64,000 bases of DNA, taken from NCBI GenBank assembly GCA_012862575.1, contig BLSF01000033.1, forward strand, positions 431,315-495,314, in the 5' to 3' direction. This document shows positions 10,064 to 20,771 of this stretch, piece by piece. Position 1 is the first letter of the stretch. Each line of letters begins with the position of its first letter. The notes under the pieces are model-generated. The model was not told the origin of the DNA and ran no database searches. It was given only the letters and a program-made list of their open reading frames with translations. The DNA comes from Parietichytrium sp. I65-24A. Taxonomy: Eukaryota; Sar; Bigyra; Thraustochytrida; Thraustochytriidae. The position numbers and the translations under genes were made by a program.

Positions 10064-13000
10064 CTACACATGATCCTCGTCAGATGAGTGGTACGAGTAA
10101 ACCTCCTCGTCGCCCAAGTCATCCTCAGAGTCCATGCGAGACATTGGAGGAGGCTCTTGCATTGTCAATTTGCGGCCAAGCCGGGGCGCGGATTTCTTGG
10201 ACCCATTAGATTTCTTTTCAGCCGTATTGACTCGCAGTGGTTCTGCGTGGCGATGGTTTCGAGCAGAACTTTGGAGTTCATCCATCGAGTACTCCACTTC
10301 AACATCTTCTCCGCCAAGGTCTTGAAATCCTTCTGCATCCCGAGTTGGGGCGGAGTGGTTGGTGACTGAATCTTCTTCTGGATCGTTGAATCGAATCGAC
10401 CGCCTTGCCGATCGTCTCTGCCTTGATCGCGAAGAGACTGGTCTACTTTGTGGTCTCGAGTTTACCGGTAAAGCGAGCGGAATTTCCCCAGAAGCATAAA
10501 TCGCCAGTTCTTCTGGCACGGATCGAACACGGGAAGCCGGGTCGTCTGAGCGGACGCGCAGAGAAAGTGGCCGAGCCGAAGTAGTTCCTGGTCCATTCAG
10601 GCGTATCGATCTTACCCTTTCGCTTGCAACCCGGCCATCCACATCATCATCTCCATCGTAGGTCGGAGTGACCCTTTCAGATCTTACCCTTGGATTTGCA
10701 AGTCGGGATTCGAATCTCAATGAAACACGGGCTGCAGCGTTTTGCAAGGAGCGTCTATCTCCAGCGGTGAGATATGAAGCATTTCGGGCCGCCTCAATCG
10801 TGGCAGACTCTAAGCTGGTGTCGGAGTATCTATTACCTGCGTCATTACTCCGCATTGACAATCTAAGAGATCGGTGACTCGATCTTGGTTGAGAGTTGCG
10901 ATTGCTTCGTCGGAATTCCGACTCCTGAGCGACTAGTACAGGAGAAACAACTTTTCCGTTCGCACGATAGTGTGGACGAGGTTGATCGTCGCGCTCCATG
11001 GAGTGGTCCCTTCCGCAGCAGCAGCACGACAAAAGGACAGCAAGCAGAATCACAGAGCAAATAGCGATACCTATAAATCCAGGATTGTCCACAACCCATG
11101 AGGTGAACCTGTCCCAAAGGGACTCTTCGCTATCCGAACCCGAGGCACCTGTGCCAACCAGGTCCTGACAGACCGAATTATTGCAAAACGATGGGTAGAT
11201 GCAGTCGGAATCTACGAGGCAATTCTGGCCAGCATAACAAGGTGTGCAGAATTGCCCCCCACAGTCAATGTCGGTTTCGTTTGCATCTTGCAGGTTGTTT
11301 GAGCATGCGACAAGATCCTCAGATGATGGTAGCTCATCAGGCGACACGCAAGAGCCTTGATAGCACACGCCATCTTCACAGAGAGTGCCGTCCTCCACTA
11401 TATACGGCGTCAGGTCGTAACAAAGCCCATTTGTAGACCTTGCGCACATCAACGCCCCGCAATCATCTGAACAGCTGAGTGCGTAGCCTTGTTCCACGCA
11501 CTGTGCGTCTCGATTATGACAAGTGCCTGCATAGCAGGCGCCAATGTCGTCGTCACAGGCGGTCCCAGCATCCGCGAATATGTCGGACGGACAATCTGCG
11601 TCAACACCATTGCAGTACTCTGCAGTATCACAAGCAGAGTCCGCAGCTGCGCGGCAGAGGTAGTTCTCGCTGACATTTCTGATCAAGCATGTGGAAGAGT
11701 CACAGCAACCGCTCAGAGCGCTACACTCTGCGCCATCCAAAAGCTTACAAGTCGAGCTGTCGCAGCAAGCGTCACAGTCGCTATTTAGAGGGCAATCGCA
11801 CTCTTCGTTGTCCTCAATAATCCCGTTGCCACACACAGGTTTACTAGACCAAAGCTCGACGGGATAGTCTATCGTACACTTTCCATATCCGAGGTTGATC
11901 TGGCTGCGAAACCACTCTTCTGAGCATGACGACCAAACGGGGCTCAGTGAGGCGCTGGTGGAGTCCATGATGTATGCGATATCCTCGTCCGCGCAGGGCG
12001 ACTCCGAGTACGGTGCAGATGAATCAGTGTGCTCCGCGCCCAATCCGTGCATGATCTCGTGAGACATTGTGAGCGAAACAAATTTAGTGGATGCAAATGT
12101 AGCTTGGGTGACACCTGCGTTTTTGCCCTGGATACACCACCCGCCAACCCAGGCAAGGCCAATCACTTCGGTCGTCTCGCTGCTGTAGAAGTCATTGCCG
12201 CTGAGGACATGAATGAGGTCGTGGGCAGGAAGGTTCGCTATCTTTGACTTTGACCAAGCTGCAGCATTCTCCAGGAGAACAGTGATGTCGATTGAAGTTT
12301 CATCGGAATTGTATGTATTTTCCCATACATCGCTGCCGACAAATGTGTACATTCCAGTCAGCAGAATTTGTATAGAGGTGGAGCCAGGGAAGGAGGAGTA
12401 GATTTCATTGACCAGGCTCACAACAAAAGCGGAGTGCGAGTGAAGTTTTGTTCTCCCGTGCTGTTGATAGCGGGCATAATCATTGACAAGCACAAGTTCC
12501 ACATACCTTGTCGAATCACCTCGACTTGCTAATGTTGAGTTATAGGTGGATGCCGCGGCATTTGCAGACTCGCTGTCCACGTGAAATTGGCTTGAGTCTG
12601 CGCCTTCGACTCCACACAATCCCACCTCTGATTCGGCTCCGGAAAGAAGTGATCTGCCTTTAAAAACGACATGGTCTTTTTCACCCGGCTCGATGTGTAA
12701 CGTGTCGTTTAGGGAGTCACTGAACCACTTTCCGTAAACAAGGTCGTCACAGAATGAAAAAACAGCATTTGGCCCAGTAAAGACACAGTCACGCTCCTGC
12801 TCCAAAACTGTCTGTACTCCATTTTCGTCCACGACTACGTGCTTGTAATCCTCGTGGAACAAACCATCTGCTCTTCGCAGGGTAAGGACATGATCTTCCC
12901 CAAAAGCCGTAATTCTCAGTTCAGTGTCGTCTACTCTCTCCCTGGCTCGCAGGCTTCGTGCGCCGAAGACTAGCCCCCGAAGCTCGCTCGCGGACACCAC

Positions 13001-13099
13001 CTCATAGTCTGCGAGAAGGTCCTCTATCGACTCAGCGGAGCTACCCAGCCCCCATTGTACCTGTAGAGCTGCGAGGATGAGCAGCGCAGACCTCCACAT
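10064..13099 (-). CDS. ADAM-type membrane metalloprotease with disintegrin-like domain
   Basis: The ATG at 13099 gives 1011 residues starting with a signal peptide (MWRSALLILAALQVQWG); a longer frame from 13249 would place 50 basic residues ahead of it, which is unlikely. Domains in order: prodomain with a 'GLCG' cysteine-switch-like motif; reprolysin catalytic domain with HEIMHGLGAEH (near residue 345) and Met-turn 'YIMDS'; disintegrin-like and Cys-rich domains beginning 'VCGNGIIEDNEECDC'; a short module 'NETDIDCGGQFC'; one transmembrane helix near 670-690 followed by CCCC (possible palmitoylation); and a 320-residue Arg/Ser-rich cytoplasmic tail. All three zinc histidines and the glutamate are present, so it should be active, shedding or cleaving extracellular proteins at the plasma membrane. 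No intron. It is a clear paralogue of the gene at 20772, whose tail is much shorter. Confidence 0.9.
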   Translation of the reverse strand: MWRSALLILAALQVQWGLGSSAESIEDLLADYEVVSASELRGLVFGARSLRARERVDDTELRITAFGEDHVLTLRRADGLFHEDYKHVVVDENGVQTVLEQERDCVFTGPNAVFSFCDDLVYGKWFSDSLNDTLHIEPGEKDHVVFKGRSLLSGAESEVGLCGVEGADSSQFHVDSESANAAASTYNSTLASRGDSTRYVELVLVNDYARYQQHGRTKLHSHSAFVVSLVNEIYSSFPGSTSIQILLTGMYTFVGSDVWENTYNSDETSIDITVLLENAAAWSKSKIANLPAHDLIHVLSGNDFYSSETTEVIGLAWVGGWCIQGKNAGVTQATFASTKFVSLTMSHEIMHGLGAEHTDSSAPYSESPCADEDIAYIMDSTSASLSPVWSSCSEEWFRSQINLGYGKCTIDYPVELWSSKPVCGNGIIEDNEECDCPLNSDCDACCDSSTCKLLDGAECSALSGCCDSSTCLIRNVSENYLCRAAADSACDTAEYCNGVDADCPSDIFADAGTACDDDIGACYAGTCHNRDAQCVEQGYALSCSDDCGALMCARSTNGLCYDLTPYIVEDGTLCEDGVCYQGSCVSPDELPSSEDLVACSNNLQDANETDIDCGGQFCTPCYAGQNCLVDSDCIYPSFCNNSVCQDLVGTGASGSDSEESLWDRFTSWVVDNPGFIGIAICSVILLAVLLSCCCCGRDHSMERDDQPRPHYRANGKVVSPVLVAQESEFRRSNRNSQPRSSHRSLRLSMRSNDAGNRYSDTSLESATIEAARNASYLTAGDRRSLQNAAARVSLRFESRLANPRVRSERVTPTYDGDDDVDGRVASERVRSIRLNGPGTTSARPLSLRVRSDDPASRVRSVPEELAIYASGEIPLALPVNSRPQSRPVSSRSRQRRSARRSIRFNDPEEDSVTNHSAPTRDAEGFQDLGGEDVEVEYSMDELQSSARNHRHAEPLRVNTAEKKSNGSKKSAPRLGRKLTMQEPPPMSRMDSEDDLGDEEVYSYHSSDEDHV

Positions 13100-14263
13100 C
13101 GCGCCTGAACAGGCCAACAACGGGCGCCGCTTGGTTGGGTTTGGAAACGACTTCTGGGGCCTTGTCGCCAGCCCCTCGTCCAAGCCTCCGCACGCTCTGG
13201 CGACTCTGGCCCACTCTGGCCCACTCTGGCGCTTAGGCTTCCTCTTCATGCGGGGAGGAACGAGGCCTACGGAGGCCTACGCAAGCCTAAGAGTCAGAGA
13301 GGGAGGATGGGGGAGGAAGGAAAAGCACCGTCGAAAGAGCGTGTGACCGAGCATGTGTGAGAAGGAGGGTAGGAATGCCTACTCCACAATAGCGTCGGCT
13401 CACAGTTATCTTATACATGTCTTACCTGTCCATTTGCTGTTACCGTGAATAGCAACGCTACATATTGCAGTAGGAGTGGTCCACTAGCTCTGAGTGTGCA
13501 CCTTCCGCCGGGACTGTGACAGCGAGTAAGGTACGAGTCTGACAGTGAGTAAGTTACTGCTTCTGTGAATGAAAAATTAAATAAAAGAACGAAAAGAGCG
13601 AGCGACGTTTTTGGTCGACCCCTCCTGATAAATTCAAAGGCTAAGCTTACAAAAAAACCTCAGGCTCGCTCTTTCAGGTCTTATCTTGGTTTTCTGTCTC
13701 ATGCGTCTGGTTTTTCGCCACAGAGTTGAACTTGAAATGGAGGATCCTAACAGTAAAGTAGTGCACACAGATTTTTGATTAGCTGTATCAGTACAAGAAG
13801 TGCTGACAGTGCTGGTACCCTCCAGTTTCTGATCATTGACGGGGCATAACTATGCATAACTAATGTCAAGAGGTACTGTAGCGAGCTCTAACTCTAGCTA
13901 GTGTTCTTGATCAAGACTACCGGTACCGGTACTCAGTAGTTAGTTCCAGGGAACCCCATTGTTGTTCATTTCAACAGTAAGGTGCACTTACGACAAACTC
14001 AAACTCGTTTCATTTGTAATTCTGTGGAAAGATGTCCAGTCAGGCCAGTCAGGCCTCAGCATAGTTGACGTAGGAGTATGACACTAGTGACAGCACCACA
14101 CGCACCAATTGGCTTGTACTCGAGTTACTCGAGTAAAGAATTTTAGTGTTTGAGTTAGGTGGCGAGTTCACACTCATTTGTATGTGTGTGGATGTGTCTG
14201 GATGTGTCTGGAGCTGGCAGCGTGAGCCCGCGGGACCAAACTGCGGAGCGGAGGTGCCAGAAG
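13100..14263. other. Intergenic region between divergent ADAM and large membrane-protein genes
   Basis: Divergent promoter region of 1.2 kb. It contains TACCGGTA and GTACTCAGTA palindromic motifs at 13918-13938, GGCCTACG duplications at 13262-13278, a GTCAGGCCA duplication near 14040, and TGTGTCTGGA duplications near 14195. No gene seen. Confidence 0.5.
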
Positions 14264-17200
14264 ATGGCAAAGCACTGTCTTCCGCAGCCAGGGCACTCCC
14301 TGGTCGAGGAAGCTTCCGTTACGGTCGTGCACAAGGTGGTAAACCATGCCACAGGTGAGATCATGGTTGTCAAGGAGCGCCAAGCGCTCCGCCAGACACG
14401 AGTCCATGGGTCTCACGCTGGATCTCGCGCAAAGTCAAAGAGCCTGAGGACGGGCGAGACACTGCAGGCGGAGGTACCTGCGGCCGTGCCTGCAGAGAAG
14501 CACATTCTTCCAAAGAGAAGGATCAGGGTCATCCTAAGACCTAAGGAAGCACACCACGACAGTGGTGAATCAAAACGGAAGACTTTGCGGGATCGAACGC
14601 CGAGGCGGGAAAAATTTAGCCCGGCTTCTTCTTCTTCTTCGTCGTCGTCGTCCTCATCCTCCTCCTTCTCCTCCTCCTCGCCCGAGCTACGTTCATCAAA
14701 GCTCCCCAACCGTGAAAGCGAGAAAACAGCAGCTCCTGGTAATTCGAATGCACGTCGCCGGCTCGTTTTGAGGAAAAAGCCCCAAAGCAAAGAGGCTGAG
14801 CATTCTAGCACGTCTAGGCCCAAGAAAAAGTTTGTGATCATTCGGCGGAAGCAGCCCCAGAGTAGCAACGAGACCGATAATGGTGAAGTGGAAAGTGCAG
14901 CCGAAATTTCGGTGGCGGATCTGCGACTGTCCGGTGCCATCCTTGTTCCCCTTCTGCTTTCGTACGTGGTAAAGACTTTGCTCCCTTTCGGTGGAGGGTT
15001 GTTCAAGACTGGCCTCTTCGCAGTAGTCTTGCCTTTCATCTCGATTCACGTCGGCTGCGAGTTTATATTGGGCGGAAACATGGTTGGGCTTGTTAAGTAC
15101 GAGCGAACTGTGCAGGCAAGTTACGTCTGTGGGCTTCTTTCTGCATTACTTTACTTGAGCACTGTGCTTTCCAATGACTCGGTCATCCACATGGCATTCG
15201 CCAGTTCTGCCATCTCGTCCTATGCACTTTCTTGTAAATGCATGTCTATTCTTCGACAGGAGAATTTTGCTGAAAACGATAAGCAGGACAAACACCCGGA
15301 GTTGCCCGTCGATGACCGCGTGGAAAATGTCGAGACCGAACTCACCAACCCGCAGACCGAACAAGATGAAAACTGCGAAGGTACGAAAGCTCATCCCAGT
15401 CTTACGACATTCCGGCCTACTTCGCCAATTTTTAAACGGCGAGGGGACATTATCCCGCTTCGCTACCGATTTCTCGCTGTGTTGATTGTGCCGGTCCCTC
15501 TTGCCCTTCTAATCTCTGCCATTCTACCTCTGCCGCTTAGCCAGCTGTGTTTGTTAATGACCTTGATCCCCCTCACAACTCGTTTCATCGGTTCTAGGCT
15601 GCTCATTGGGACGGCTGGCGGAGGGGGCGCTCGATACGCCTTTTTCTCTGCCGTTGGAGTGTTTCTCGCGGGATTTAATCCGGTGTTATTCTTGCTCACC
15701 TTCTTGAGTCCAGGCGGGACTCTTTTTGCCAACATTTTAAGCTCGCTGACAGGGGCCCTCTCGTGGTCTTGCATCGTCTTCAGTTTCTTGTCGTATCAGT
15801 CTGAGAAGGGTAACGTTTCGAAAGATGACGCGGGTAGGACGGTGGATCGCAAAGTTGCCGAAATTTCTCTTTTCAGGGCCCTTCGAGCTTGGACGTTCAG
15901 TCTGGCATTTGGGTGCATCCCCATATTGGTTCCTGTGCTGGGACTGTTCTATTATCGCCGCGCGTTTGCCCAGGACGGAGAAGCGACCATGGAGTTTTTC
16001 AGTTCACCCAAAGGAAGCCAGGCTATCGGAGTTTATCTCATGTGCATTCCTCCTGGTACCGTTGGAGTGGCCGCCATGCTCCGAGGGCCGTCCTCCACGG
16101 TTTATTCGCTCGTCTTTCCGTGGTCTGAGGGAGCAGCAACTCCATTCAACAGAAAGGACAAGCTGATAGCCGTGCTCGGATGGGCATGCTACGGGGTGGC
16201 AGTTCTCTTATACATGCAAAGCAGCGCAGTTTTGGATGATGGCGATGATCATACCGGGCTTTTGCTTGGCGCAGGATTCATGGCCTGGCTGATGATGATC
16301 TCGTCCCTATTATTGCACAAACCAGCTCGTGTACACCGCAGGGCGGGCTCTCAAGACACGGGCACGTTCAATACTCAATTTGCAAAGCTTTTGCTAGAAC
16401 CCAACGCACTTAGCTTGCAGCTGGGGCGCTTGATCTCATGGGTCGTACTCCTTGCTGGGCTGCTGTTGTTTTTAGTCGCACTCGCTGTAGAGTTCTGGGG
16501 GCACGGACCCATACTGAGAATGGCGGGCATTCCGCTGGTTAATTGCATGATCACCGGGCTAATGTACCTCACACATTCGTTCCGATCTGAAGTAACCAAA
16601 GCTTCTCGCCGTGTTTTGCGCACCAACTTTGGATGGGCCCTGTTTTCAGTTGCCATGTGCTTTGGTTGGAGCACAGCTCTCTGCTCTTTCAATGGCATTC
16701 ATAGCCTTCCAAGCACCGCGTTAGAAAAACTGGAGCCCATGTGCATATGGCTCGAAAAAATTCACTCTGTTGCCATCACGGGAATGCTGGGATGGGTAGC
16801 GCAGATCATGATTGGTAGACAGGTCGTTGAGATTGCGTTTGGCATGCGCAGAAGGAAACAAAAATCTGAAGCAGATCTTTCGAGCACAACGTCGGAGCCT
16901 TCTCGGAACCTCTCTCTGCCCTCAGAAAAGCCGCCAACCGTTTTCGAGCAACCTTTGAAAGCTGAGCCGACAAGTACCTTCTTTGAAAGAGTCCAAAAAC
17001 GTTTCGAAGCTCTTCAAGACGCTGCCACTAGTGCTGGAAACGAGTTTTTGGCAGGTTTTGCTATCCCTGACTCAATCACAGTTGATGAGGTATCTCTGTG
17101 GGGTGCTTTTCGAGCGATGATGCAAGAGTGCGAGAAGGACGTCACACAGGTTGCAACCGAGCCCGCGAAAAATCCCGAGGCACAGTTTGCACCGCAGTCG

Positions 17201-18841
17201 GCAACCTCCTGCCCACGCCGGTGCAAGAGTGACAACAAGGATCTCGAGTCTTGCCCTGACGCGGATTCGCATGAATTCGATGAAGATTTTTTCAGATCTG
17301 AGGACCCGGTAATTTTGATGCCAAGCGTAGGGAGTGTAGATTCCTTGCTGAATACGTCTTCCAACTCGGATGGCTCGAACCTCATAAAAGAGTTATCTGC
17401 CTTGGGCGACAGCGAGAGTTCTGCAAACTATCCTTCAGAATCTTCTAGCCACGGGGCTCAAGCTCAAGCCTCCTCGAACATGGAAGATAAATTCAGCGAT
17501 ATTGGAGAAATCGCAAGCGTTGAGCAAAGCGTTGAGCAAGGCGAGATGCGAAGTGGGATTGACAAGCATTCGAGCGCTTTTGAAGAGGAGTGTGAAGAAA
17601 GAGCATTTTGTGCGATTCAACACGTGGAACAAATATTGGATGAAATGCTATTTAGTGCTGTTTCTCACCAGACAGGAGATGAACGCACTGATGATGCGAT
17701 TGACAGAGAAACGTCCCCCTCTTCCGCCAAATCAAGTAAGGTAGCACCCTCAGTTCACATTCCGGAGACTGACGCAGTCGGTGCTGGTGATAGAGTACAG
17801 CGGGCAGAGAATATTTCTGCCAACACTGATGGATTAGTTTGCGACACCCCACAAGAAGTATCCAGCGTTCCTCTGTTGAATCGATCAGAGCAGGGAGAAG
17901 TTGAGGTAGTAGATCTGGCAAGCGATCATGCTGAAGCAAATGCCGACCGGCAAGAGAATGGTGATGGTCTTGGAGTCGACGAGGTGGACAGTTCTGACCT
18001 GGCTGCCACTTCTCCTGACAGCGTCGAGATGCCTGGCAAGGGCGAGAAAGGTGATACACTCTCCCCGCTCGATGGGAGCCGATCTCTCGTGGAGCTGACT
18101 GCTGAACTCTTGAAAACAGAGGTGGCAGATAGACAAGAACCTGTGCAACCTCGAATTTCAGTTTCTGAAAGTGCAGCCGAAACTGAAGAGGATGATGATT
18201 TTGGAACAGTTTTCTTCTCAGCTAAAAAGACAAATGCGAGCAAGAGGACTAAGACTAGAGATCGATCCGCCGAAGCTGCTGGGCCGAGCCGTACTCCCCG
18301 CAAGGCATCATTAGCCTCACAGGAGGAACATGGCGCCAGCGAAGGCCCATCCCGTAACACAGCGCTGCACAACGCGTCGGTGCAGGGTTCTCATCAAGTA
18401 AGCAGAAACCCGAACAGCCGGAACGATGACGAGCAAGTCGCCGATGCAAGAGAGCATCGTTCTCTTGATGAGCGAGGAACCCCAACGCTAAAAATTACTT
18501 CTGAGAAGAAAGTCATCACCTCCACTGATCCTAGAAGTGGCCAGGTTTGGCGATGGGTTGAACGGACGTCCCGACGTACCGCTACTACTTCTACGCGAGG
18601 AATGGTATCCTCATCCAACGCCACTGCCGCGAGTCGAGTTCGAACTGACAGTAAATCGAGTGCAATCAGCGAGATCAGCCAGCTTTCTTCATTTCCTGTG
18701 CACTATGCCAACTTTGACTTTGGAGAGGGGCACTCGGACGGGGAAGATAGCAATCCGGCCTCGCATTCGGAGGAGATGCTGCTTTTAAAGTGCTCCATGT
18801 TGTCAGTGTCCTCGTATGAGTCATCTGATGAGGAGCCCTGA
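14264..18841 (+). CDS. Large polytopic membrane protein of unknown function
   Basis: The ATG at 14264 (A at -3) gives 1525 residues; an earlier ATG at 14192 is possible. Layout: basic/Ser-rich cytoplasmic N-terminus (residues 1-220) including a poly-Ser run at 14628-14680; about 14-16 hydrophobic helices at roughly residues 222-862, with a long polar loop (near 340-400) after the first four; then a 660-residue hydrophilic, acidic, Ser/Glu-rich tail ending in 'YESSDEEP'. I do not recognise the family; there is no ABC, P-loop, kinase or channel signature I can name. The length and domain split recall transporter-like scaffolds with regulatory tails. It lies between the two ADAM genes, divergent from the first and in tandem with the second, which does not by itself imply a shared role. 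No intron. Confidence 0.75.
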   Translation: MAKHCLPQPGHSLVEEASVTVVHKVVNHATGEIMVVKERQALRQTRVHGSHAGSRAKSKSLRTGETLQAEVPAAVPAEKHILPKRRIRVILRPKEAHHDSGESKRKTLRDRTPRREKFSPASSSSSSSSSSSSSFSSSSPELRSSKLPNRESEKTAAPGNSNARRRLVLRKKPQSKEAEHSSTSRPKKKFVIIRRKQPQSSNETDNGEVESAAEISVADLRLSGAILVPLLLSYVVKTLLPFGGGLFKTGLFAVVLPFISIHVGCEFILGGNMVGLVKYERTVQASYVCGLLSALLYLSTVLSNDSVIHMAFASSAISSYALSCKCMSILRQENFAENDKQDKHPELPVDDRVENVETELTNPQTEQDENCEGTKAHPSLTTFRPTSPIFKRRGDIIPLRYRFLAVLIVPVPLALLISAILPLPLSQLCLLMTLIPLTTRFIGSRLLIGTAGGGGARYAFFSAVGVFLAGFNPVLFLLTFLSPGGTLFANILSSLTGALSWSCIVFSFLSYQSEKGNVSKDDAGRTVDRKVAEISLFRALRAWTFSLAFGCIPILVPVLGLFYYRRAFAQDGEATMEFFSSPKGSQAIGVYLMCIPPGTVGVAAMLRGPSSTVYSLVFPWSEGAATPFNRKDKLIAVLGWACYGVAVLLYMQSSAVLDDGDDHTGLLLGAGFMAWLMMISSLLLHKPARVHRRAGSQDTGTFNTQFAKLLLEPNALSLQLGRLISWVVLLAGLLLFLVALAVEFWGHGPILRMAGIPLVNCMITGLMYLTHSFRSEVTKASRRVLRTNFGWALFSVAMCFGWSTALCSFNGIHSLPSTALEKLEPMCIWLEKIHSVAITGMLGWVAQIMIGRQVVEIAFGMRRRKQKSEADLSSTTSEPSRNLSLPSEKPPTVFEQPLKAEPTSTFFERVQKRFEALQDAATSAGNEFLAGFAIPDSITVDEVSLWGAFRAMMQECEKDVTQVATEPAKNPEAQFAPQSATSCPRRCKSDNKDLESCPDADSHEFDEDFFRSEDPVILMPSVGSVDSLLNTSSNSDGSNLIKELSALGDSESSANYPSESSSHGAQAQASSNMEDKFSDIGEIASVEQSVEQGEMRSGIDKHSSAFEEECEERAFCAIQHVEQILDEMLFSAVSHQTGDERTDDAIDRETSPSSAKSSKVAPSVHIPETDAVGAGDRVQRAENISANTDGLVCDTPQEVSSVPLLNRSEQGEVEVVDLASDHAEANADRQENGDGLGVDEVDSSDLAATSPDSVEMPGKGEKGDTLSPLDGSRSLVELTAELLKTEVADRQEPVQPRISVSESAAETEEDDDFGTVFFSAKKTNASKRTKTRDRSAEAAGPSRTPRKASLASQEEHGASEGPSRNTALHNASVQGSHQVSRNPNSRNDDEQVADAREHRSLDERGTPTLKITSEKKVITSTDPRSGQVWRWVERTSRRTATTSTRGMVSSSNATAASRVRTDSKSSAISEISQLSSFPVHYANFDFGEGHSDGEDSNPASHSEEMLLLKCSMLSVSSYESSDEEP

Positions 18842-20771
18842 CCAAAAATGAGGAAATGGGAAGGTTATTTCAAGCAAACCACGCTCGCACGTGGTCTGGT
18901 TCTACTACAGCAGTCCGACGTGGTCATCCCCGCAATCGCCCCCAACTTGCTGTGATATTTGCAAATGTATAAATTTAACATTGGGAACCCGGACATTATT
19001 CAAGTAACTTATCTTTTCTCTCGAGTTCACAAAAAATTGTAGTTGGCAGCTAACAAGCTTCGGCATGGAGTGGATATTCAAGTAACTTATCCTTTCTCTC
19101 GAGTTCACAAAAAAATTCTAGTTGACAGCTAACAAGCTTCGGCATCCACTCCATGCCGAGGAGGAAAAAAAACGTTGGTCAGTTGCCTAGTTCCAGGATC
19201 CAAATCATCACCACTCCTTGCAAAAAAGTAAACATACAACTTGACACCGTCACGCCAGTAATGAAGGAGCGCAGAACCTCCTCGCCTTACTCGGATTGCA
19301 CGCCGCCCCGAACGAAAAACGGACCTATCGTAGACGACGTGCCGGGCAATCTCGAGCACTAGGCTATGGCCGTGGAGTTGCTCAATGTGATGATTGCAAA
19401 AGTGTTGGAGCACAGATAGACGATCTAGGTAGAAAGCTCCGGTCCAGAATTCGTTTTATACAATGTCCCTCTCTCGCCAGAATCTTGCATTTCTGATCCC
19501 TTTTTTCTTCAGAACAGAAAAATGTACTTATCAAGTGCAGGGTGTGCAGGTTGTGCACAAGTACTAGTACCCACGCCTACTCTTAAATGTGTGTTTGTCT
19601 TTTGGTGAACACCTTTTTTTTGTTAAAGGAGCGTGGTACACTAGTAGCTATTAAGAGTGCCGATACAGTTCGACTACTACTCACACTATGAAGCTGACAT
19701 TTAGCCATGATGTCGTCAGGACTTCGCATTGTAGCACCCACTACTCCTTGTCCTGTCATTCGCCTCCGCTGGCTTTGTAGAGACATGGTAGAGATAGACT
19801 GTGCAGAAAGTGCTGTGGCCAGGCGCTCTTCTGGCCCAAGAGTTCCGGTTTCTTAAGAACTCCTACTCTTCCAGATCGAATGTCATCGATATCGGGCTTT
19901 TTTGAGTTCACTCAGTTTCTCTTGCGAAACTGTACCGGTATCTGGTTGTGAGGGCCATCCTTCCGTGCACAAACAGCTGTACGAACTGCATAGTTACCGG
20001 TACCACTATGCACAAGCACAACAGCGGGGCAGCACGGGCCGTGTGGTCTGAATGGGTTTAGAGGCATGACAACCGAGGCGCTTTTAACTCTTGCGCCCTT
20101 TGACTTTCCTCGAAAATTTCATCAAGCACGCAATCAAGTTGAAACAACAATAAAAACAAAAACAAAGTAAACAAACCAACATACGAAGATCAAGCAAGGT
20201 TCACCATCCATAGACACGACTAAGCGTGGTCACTACACATATGTGGGAGGGGTAAGAGGTGGTAAGCCTATTGAGGTGTTTGGGGTGTTAGGGTCGAAAA
20301 TTTCACTACACCGAGTGATAGAGCCGTACTTAGCGGATGCGTTTTCTGAAGAGCACCCGGTACACACCTCCCGAGCAAAGTTTGTTCTAAGAGCCCTGCT
20401 ATCGCGGGATAACAGACCGACTCGCACATGCAACACGTTCTAAGTCCTTAAGTCCTTATTTCCAGCTCGATTCTCCCACCTCCGTCTTCGCATGTCCCTC
20501 ACAGTGTCCCTCACTTCGAGCTAGAGATACTTGCACTCAACTTCGGTACTGAGTACTTAGTGCTTGTACACTGAGTGTGATCTTGAAAGCGAACATTGAG
20601 CCTAGCGGATCGTCAGTCTCCCTTACCATTTCATATGGAATAGTGGTCCCTTTGCGGTTTGTGTATTGAGCGGAGGAAGCCCTCACTCGAGTTCTGTACA
20701 TGTAAACCCGATTCAGGTTCACAGCCGGCAGCACCATTGGCTGAGCGACAGCTCGACATATCTCTTTCACG
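18842..20771. other. Intergenic region with a 70-base direct repeat
   Basis: 1.9 kb upstream of the second ADAM gene. Contains the direct/inverted repeat at 18997-19158, TACCGGTA motifs at 19933 and 19995, a GTACTGAGTAC palindrome at 20546-20556, and an A-rich AAAACAAAAAC tract near 20150. Open frames here are short and lack any recognisable motif. Confidence 0.5.
18997..19158 (+). repeat. 70-base direct repeat pair with terminal 15-base inverted repeat
   Basis: Copies at 18997-19066 and 19075-19145 match almost throughout (from TATTCAAGTAACTTATC to AAGCTTCGGCAT), differing by a few substitutions and one extra A in the A-run. The first copy is followed by CGGCATGGAGTGGAT (19061-19075), and its exact reverse complement ATCCACTCCATGCCG (19144-19158) follows the second copy. 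A transcript could fold into a 15-base stem enclosing the second copy. Confidence 0.85.
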
